Positions 8,262 to 11,735 of a stretch of DNA of 11,735 nucleotides are shown piece by piece. The DNA is from Flavobacteriaceae bacterium. Its GTDB lineage: Bacteria > Bacteroidota > Bacteroidia > Flavobacteriales > Flavobacteriaceae. Position numbers and translations under genes: made by a program. Numbering within the stretch: the first letter of the stretch is position 1; every line of letters begins with the position of its first letter. Location: assembly GCA_030625995.1 (NCBI GenBank), contig DAOUPU010000060.1, positions 1 to 11,735 on the forward strand. Reading direction: 5' to 3'. The notes beneath the pieces were generated by a model. The model saw only the letters and a program-made list of their open reading frames with translations. It did not search any database and had not been told where the DNA came from.

Positions 8262-8277
8262 GGTTTCACGTGGAACA
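8262..8277 (-). other. parS: parS-like ParB-binding site upstream of mnmG
   Basis: GGTTTCACGTGGAACA, which on the minus strand reads TGTTCCACGTGAAACC. It matches the bacterial parS consensus TGTTnCACGTGAAACA at every position but the last. It lies in the 44-base gap between ybeY and mnmG. An identical copy in opposite orientation follows mnmG at 10175-10190. ParB binding nucleates the partition complex that segregates the chromosome origin. That this copy is bound is inferred from sequence identity to the consensus. Confidence 0.8.
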
Positions 8278-8291
8278 ATTAATTTAATTGA

Positions 8292-10169
8292 ATGAATTTA
8301 TTTACTGGCACATATGATGTAATCGTTATAGGGGGTGGACATGCGGGTAGTGAGGCTGCATCATCCGCAGCCAAGCTTGGTGCTAAAACCTTACTTATTA
8401 CTATGAGTTTGCAAAATATTGCTCAAATGAGTTGTAACCCGGCCATGGGTGGAATTGCAAAAGGACAGATAGTACGGGAAATTGATGCACTCGGTGGATT
8501 AAGCGCTATTGTAACAGATAAAACAGCAATACAATTTAAAATGCTAAATAAATCCAAGGGGCCAGCTATGTGGAGTCCCAGAGCGCAAAGTGATCGAATG
8601 CGTTTTGCTGAAGAATGGAGGATACAGTTGGAAGGAATTGATAATTTAGATTTGTTTCAGGACTCGGTTAATGGATTAATATTTGATGTAAATAGGGTAG
8701 TTGGCGTAAAGACTTTGTTAGGGTTGAAGATTTTAGCAAGAACTGTTATTGTTACTGCCGGAACCTTTTTAAACGGTAAGATACATATAGGAGATAAACA
8801 ATTTGGTGGAGGTAGAGCTGGAGAAGGATCATCTACCGGAATTACAGAGGATCTGGTTAAGCTTGGGTTTACTTCTGGCAGGATGAAAACAGGAACACCT
8901 CCAAGAGTTGATTCGAGATCGCTTGATTTTTCCAAAATGATTGAACAAACAGGAGATGATAATCCAACGAAGTTTTCTTATTCTACGATCACGAAAAGTT
9001 TGACAGAACAGCGTTCTTGCTATATGACCTATACGTCAAACGAAGTACATGATTTGTTGAGAGAGGGATTTGAAAAATCACCGATGTTTAATGGGAGAAT
9101 TCAGGGAGTAGGGCCACGATACTGTCCTTCCATAGAGGATAAAATTGACAGGTTTTCTTCGAAGGACCGACATCAGTTATTTATTGAGCCGGAAGGATGG
9201 AACACTACAGAAATTTATGTCAATGGGTTTTCTACATCTTTACCACATGATGTACAATACCGGGCGCTGAGAAAAGTACCCGGATTTGAACAGGTAAAGT
9301 TTTTGAGATTTGGATACGCGATTGAGTATGATTATTTTCCACCAACGCAATTAAAACATAATCTGGAAACAAAGCTTGTTGAAGGATTGTTTTTTGCGGG
9401 ACAAATTAATGGAACTACGGGTTATGAAGAGGCAGCTGCTCAAGGCTTAATGGCTGGTATTAATGCTACGTTGAAAGTCCAAGGCAGGGAGTCTTTTATT
9501 TTAAAGAGAGATGAAGCTTATATTGGGGTTTTAATTGATGATTTGATTACTAAAGGAACAGAAGAACCTTATAGAATGTTTACTTCACGAGCCGAATACA
9601 GGACTCTTTTGAGGCAAGATAATGCTGATCTTAGATTAACACCTAAAGGTTATGATCTTGGACTAGCATCGAAGGAAAGAATGGATAGGGTGGTTGAGAA
9701 ACAAACAAAAACAGATTTATTCATAGGGTTTTTGAAAAATACGAGTATTAAACCGGAAGACGTCAACCCTATTCTTAAAGAAAGAAAATCTGCTTTAGTA
9801 ACACAATCCATGAAGATGTTTAAAATAGCCTCAAGACCTCAATTAAATTTTAATGATGTAAAGATGTTTCCTGGTGTTGAACAATTTATTAGGCAGAATA
9901 ATATTGACAATGAAATTGTTGAGCAGACAGAGATCCATGTTAAATACTCGGGATACATCGAAAAAGAAAAGAACAGTGCCGATAAGATTCAGAGATTAGA
10001 AAACATTAAGATTCCGGCAAACTTTGAATATAGAAAAATCCAATCAATATCATATGAGGCAAGAGAAAAATTAAGTCAAATACAACCCACATCAATTTCT
10101 CAAGCAAGCAGAATTTCGGGAGTATCTCCAAGTGATATATCGGTATTACTTGTTTATATGGGTAGATAA
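8292..10169 (+). CDS. mnmG: tRNA uridine 5-carboxymethylaminomethyl modification enzyme MnmG (GidA)
   Basis: A 625-residue FAD-dependent enzyme that, with the GTPase MnmE, installs the carboxymethylaminomethyl group (or the aminomethyl variant) at C5 of wobble uridine 34 in several tRNAs. The N-terminal Rossmann motif is IVIGGGHAGSEAA (residues 11-23). SCNPAMGG (47-54) carries C48, and GPRYCPSIEDK (274-284) carries C278; these correspond to the two conserved catalytic-region cysteines of E. coli MnmG. GGRAGEGSS (173-181), KTGTPPR (199-205) and the second FAD-contact block AGQINGTTGYEEAAAQGLMAG (split here as 369-389) are all present. The C-terminal helical domain that contacts MnmE and tRNA is complete to VSPSDISVLLVYMGR. 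Length is normal. The gene is bracketed by two inverted parS-like sites. No rsmG (gidB) follows, unlike the gidAB arrangement near the origin in many bacteria. Identification is certain. Confidence 0.98.
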   Translation: MNLFTGTYDVIVIGGGHAGSEAASSAAKLGAKTLLITMSLQNIAQMSCNPAMGGIAKGQIVREIDALGGLSAIVTDKTAIQFKMLNKSKGPAMWSPRAQSDRMRFAEEWRIQLEGIDNLDLFQDSVNGLIFDVNRVVGVKTLLGLKILARTVIVTAGTFLNGKIHIGDKQFGGGRAGEGSSTGITEDLVKLGFTSGRMKTGTPPRVDSRSLDFSKMIEQTGDDNPTKFSYSTITKSLTEQRSCYMTYTSNEVHDLLREGFEKSPMFNGRIQGVGPRYCPSIEDKIDRFSSKDRHQLFIEPEGWNTTEIYVNGFSTSLPHDVQYRALRKVPGFEQVKFLRFGYAIEYDYFPPTQLKHNLETKLVEGLFFAGQINGTTGYEEAAAQGLMAGINATLKVQGRESFILKRDEAYIGVLIDDLITKGTEEPYRMFTSRAEYRTLLRQDNADLRLTPKGYDLGLASKERMDRVVEKQTKTDLFIGFLKNTSIKPEDVNPILKERKSALVTQSMKMFKIASRPQLNFNDVKMFPGVEQFIRQNNIDNEIVEQTEIHVKYSGYIEKEKNSADKIQRLENIKIPANFEYRKIQSISYEAREKLSQIQPTSISQASRISGVSPSDISVLLVYMGR

Positions 10170-10174
10170 TTTTA

Positions 10175-10190
10175 TGTTCCACGTGAAACC
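10175..10190 (+). other. parS: parS-like ParB-binding site downstream of mnmG
   Basis: TGTTCCACGTGAAACC starts six bases after the mnmG stop codon and ends 18 bases before the next gene. It is the same 16-mer as the site at 8262-8277, on the opposite strand, including the unusual final C. Outside the 16 bases the two flanks do not match, so conservation is limited to the binding site itself. Confidence 0.8.
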
Positions 10191-10208
10191 AATATTTATT
10201 TTATTAAG

Positions 10209-11087
10209 GTGAAAACTAAACGAAAAGATCAATTAACCTGTATAGATCATACAGTAACTAAGGAAAAATTTCATCTGGAATGGGATAATAAATTTAAAAT
10301 GTACATCACCACTCCTAGACCGGATGAAAAGGATTTATATAAATATTACGCTAGTGAGGCATATATTTCTCATACCGATTCAAAGGACTCTTTTATAGAT
10401 AAACTCTACCAAACGGTTAAGAATTATACAATAAAACAAAAGGTAAGGTTAATTGAACCATTCAAGATGCATGATAAAACCATCTTGGATATTGGATGTG
10501 GGACGGGAGATTTTTTAGTTGCATGTAAGCTGCACGGTTGGTTAGTTCATGGTATTGAGCCTAATGAAAAAGCGAAGCAACTAGCGGTTGATAAACTGGA
10601 TTTAAAAACTAATTCAAAAGATAATAGGATTATCTATAAGGATATTCAGGACTTAGTAGAAACTAATAAGAAATATGATGTGATCACGATGTGGCATGTT
10701 TTAGAACATGTTTCTAATTTAAAAGAATACATTGTACAATTAAAAGGCTTGCTCAGCACAAACGGGACACTTATAATAGCGGTCCCAAATTTTAACAGTT
10801 TTGATGCAGAGCATTATAAAGATAATTGGGCGGCATATGATGTGCCCAGACATTTGTGGCACTTCTCAAAAAAATCTATCGAATTTCTTTTTGCAGAGGT
10901 TGGGTTAGTGGTGTCGAATACATTACCCATGAAATTTGACGCGTATTATGTTAGTTTGTTGTCAGAAAAATATAAAACAGGGAGATCGAATTTAGTTAAA
11001 GCATTCTATTATGGTTTTATTTCAAATCTTAAAGCCAAAAGGACAAATGAATACTCTTCTATGATATATATTATCAAACACGCCTAA
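10209..11087 (+). CDS. Class I SAM-dependent methyltransferase, substrate unknown
   Basis: A 292-residue protein with a Methyltransf_23-type fold. The SAM motif I is TILDIGCGTGDFL (residues 91-103), the acidic ribose-binding residue is E117 in HGIEPNE, and the post-motif region is DVITMWHVLEHV (157-168). PRHLWHFSKKSIEFLF (213-228) is the typical downstream block. The N-terminal part (about 11-80), with DHTVTKEKF and YYASEAYISHTDSKDS, matches a block I recall from flavobacterial homologues. The start is GTG at 10209: no ATG lies in frame upstream, and the first in-frame ATG downstream is codon 31, which would remove the conserved N-terminal block. The gene is 39 bases after mnmG with a parS-like site between. 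It is not RsmG, which has different motifs. The substrate (small molecule, lipid, sugar, RNA or protein) cannot be told from sequence. Confidence 0.85.
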   Translation: MKTKRKDQLTCIDHTVTKEKFHLEWDNKFKMYITTPRPDEKDLYKYYASEAYISHTDSKDSFIDKLYQTVKNYTIKQKVRLIEPFKMHDKTILDIGCGTGDFLVACKLHGWLVHGIEPNEKAKQLAVDKLDLKTNSKDNRIIYKDIQDLVETNKKYDVITMWHVLEHVSNLKEYIVQLKGLLSTNGTLIIAVPNFNSFDAEHYKDNWAAYDVPRHLWHFSKKSIEFLFAEVGLVVSNTLPMKFDAYYVSLLSEKYKTGRSNLVKAFYYGFISNLKAKRTNEYSSMIYIIKHA

Positions 11088-11327
11088 TAATTGATTTAAG
11101 AAGCTTTAAGGCATTTATACAATCAAAAGGCAGAAAGACATGAAACAATCTTAAAACTGTTTTAAAGGAGGTTATAAAATATATTTTCACATAGTAAATA
11201 GTTATATATAAATAATTATTAATAATATTTCCTTATAGGGTCCATTTTATTTTTTTTGATTGAAGAATCTAAACATTTTTAGACATATTATTAGTTTCAT
11301 TTTTATACTTTTGTGGCTAATTTTTAA
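11088..11327. other. 240-base AT-rich intergenic region without a gene
   Basis: No open reading frame, tRNA or classic terminator is visible here. It holds a short perfect inverted repeat TTAAAAC-T-GTTTTAA (11151-11165) without a following T-run. An AAAGGAGGT at 11164-11172 has no start codon within the next 20 bases. The ompH promoter element is at its right end (11306-11313). Confidence 0.6.
11306..11313 (+). promoter_or_regulatory. Bacteroidota -7 promoter element before the OmpH-like gene
   Basis: TACTTTTG matches TAnnTTTG and ends 14 bases before the ATG at 11328. No clear -33 TTTG is seen at the normal distance. The 240-base gap upstream also argues that the gene after it has its own promoter. 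Confidence 0.5.
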
Positions 11328-11735
11328 ATGAACAACATGAAAAATTTATTATTAGCAATATCAATGATATTTATTCTAAGCTCTTGTACGCAGGAAAAGG
11401 TAGCCTATGTAGACGTGGAGGAAATCTATAAAGAATACAATAAAGCTAAAGAGGCGGAGCAGGAAATGACCATGCAATCTCAAAAAATGTCTATGGAGAT
11501 TGAAGAACTAAGAGCCAGTTTCCAGCAAAAGGTACAAGAGTACCAAAGCTCTTCATCAACTTTGTCTGATAAAGACAAACAACAAAAAGAACAGGAACTA
11601 ATGCGAGAACAGCAAGAGATTCAGCAAAGACAACAAATGGCCAGGCAGTTGATGCAAGAGGAGAGTAAAAATAAAATGGACAAAATTGATGAGGATATAG
11701 AAAGCTCTATTTCAAAATATGCAGCATCAAATGGT
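11328..11735 (+). CDS. OmpH/Skp-like periplasmic chaperone, lipoprotein form (3' end outside window)
   Basis: An open frame of 136 codons running off the window end. Residues 4-20 form a lipoprotein signal peptide, with the lipobox LSSC at 17-20 and lipidation predicted on C20. KVAYVDVEEIYKEYNKAKEAE (residues 24-44, split by eye) is the conserved start of the OmpH/Skp domain. After it comes a long helical arm rich in Q, E, K and M (about 45-125), as in the coiled tentacles of Skp. Skp chaperones outer membrane proteins through the periplasm; this version would be tethered to a membrane rather than free. The residues after C20 (TQEK) lack the acidic run of Bacteroidota surface-export signals, so a periplasm-facing location is inferred. 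The start could be ATG 11328 or ATG 11337; the latter begins MKNLLLA and is equally plausible. Family good, partners unknown. Confidence 0.85.
   Translation, partial: MNNMKNLLLAISMIFILSSCTQEKVAYVDVEEIYKEYNKAKEAEQEMTMQSQKMSMEIEELRASFQQKVQEYQSSSSTLSDKDKQQKEQELMREQQEIQQRQQMARQLMQEESKNKMDKIDEDIESSISKYAASNG

Noticed and set aside
8262..8277. CACGTG core as an ordinary E-box-like transcription factor site
   Set aside because: The match extends over the full 16 bases of parS and is repeated exactly after mnmG, which fits ParB better than a generic six-base site; not excluded by experiment.
11151..11165. Inverted repeat TTAAAAC-T-GTTTTAA as a terminator of the methyltransferase gene
   Set aside because: The stem is AT-rich with almost no loop, and no T-run follows; not convincing as a terminator.
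11164..11172. AAAGGAGGT, a perfect Shine-Dalgarno-like sequence in the gap before the OmpH-like gene
   Set aside because: No start codon follows within about 20 bases and no open frame results; Bacteroidota rarely use such sites, so it is probably chance.
1..11735. Mobile elements, CRISPR arrays, tRNA or rRNA genes, defence genes
   Set aside because: No transposase, integrase, long direct repeats, regularly spaced repeats or tRNA-like cloverleaf sequence was seen on either strand.

Overview
The window is AT-rich and carries a chromosomal housekeeping stretch that looks like a member of the Bacteroidota, most likely a marine-type Flavobacteriaceae. The grounds are the gene families (GIN-domain protein, DUF4175 giant, OmpH lipoprotein, flavobacterial GltX and YbeY variants), the lack of Shine-Dalgarno sequences before most genes, and several TAnnTTTG promoter elements typical of that phylum. 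I see no mobile element, CRISPR array, tRNA or rRNA, and every complete gene appears intact.

Layout. Bases 1-1395 read rightwards: the 3' end of rnr (RNase R), an exported GIN/DUF2807 protein 17 bases behind it, and tatA with its own promoter element. A strong hairpin terminator at 1421-1455 separates tatA from a leftward SPFH/band-7 membrane protein (1471-2379). A small membrane-anchored protein of unknown function (2479-2826) reads rightwards, divergent from the SPFH gene and convergent with gltX (2915-4447, leftward). From 4525 everything again reads rightwards: a 1097-residue DUF4175 membrane and coiled-coil protein, ybeY, mnmG and a class I SAM methyltransferase, closely spaced and probably co-transcribed. 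After 240 bases without a gene comes the 5' part of an OmpH/Skp-like lipoprotein gene, cut by the window end.

Functionally the window is mostly about RNA and translation (RNase R, glutamyl-tRNA synthetase, YbeY for rRNA maturation, MnmG for tRNA wobble-uridine modification) mixed with cell-envelope genes (Tat translocase, SPFH protein, DUF4175 protein, OmpH).

The most striking non-coding signal is a pair of identical 16-base parS-like sites (TGTTCCACGTGAAACC) in inverted orientation, one in the gap just before mnmG and one in the gap just after it. They match the ParB-binding consensus of other bacteria at all but one position and suggest that this locus is a centromere region, probably on the origin side of the chromosome. 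I did not find an obviously new multi-gene system; the best candidates for new biology are the parS pair, the uncharacterised DUF4175 protein in the ybeY-mnmG operon, and the altered metal site of YbeY.
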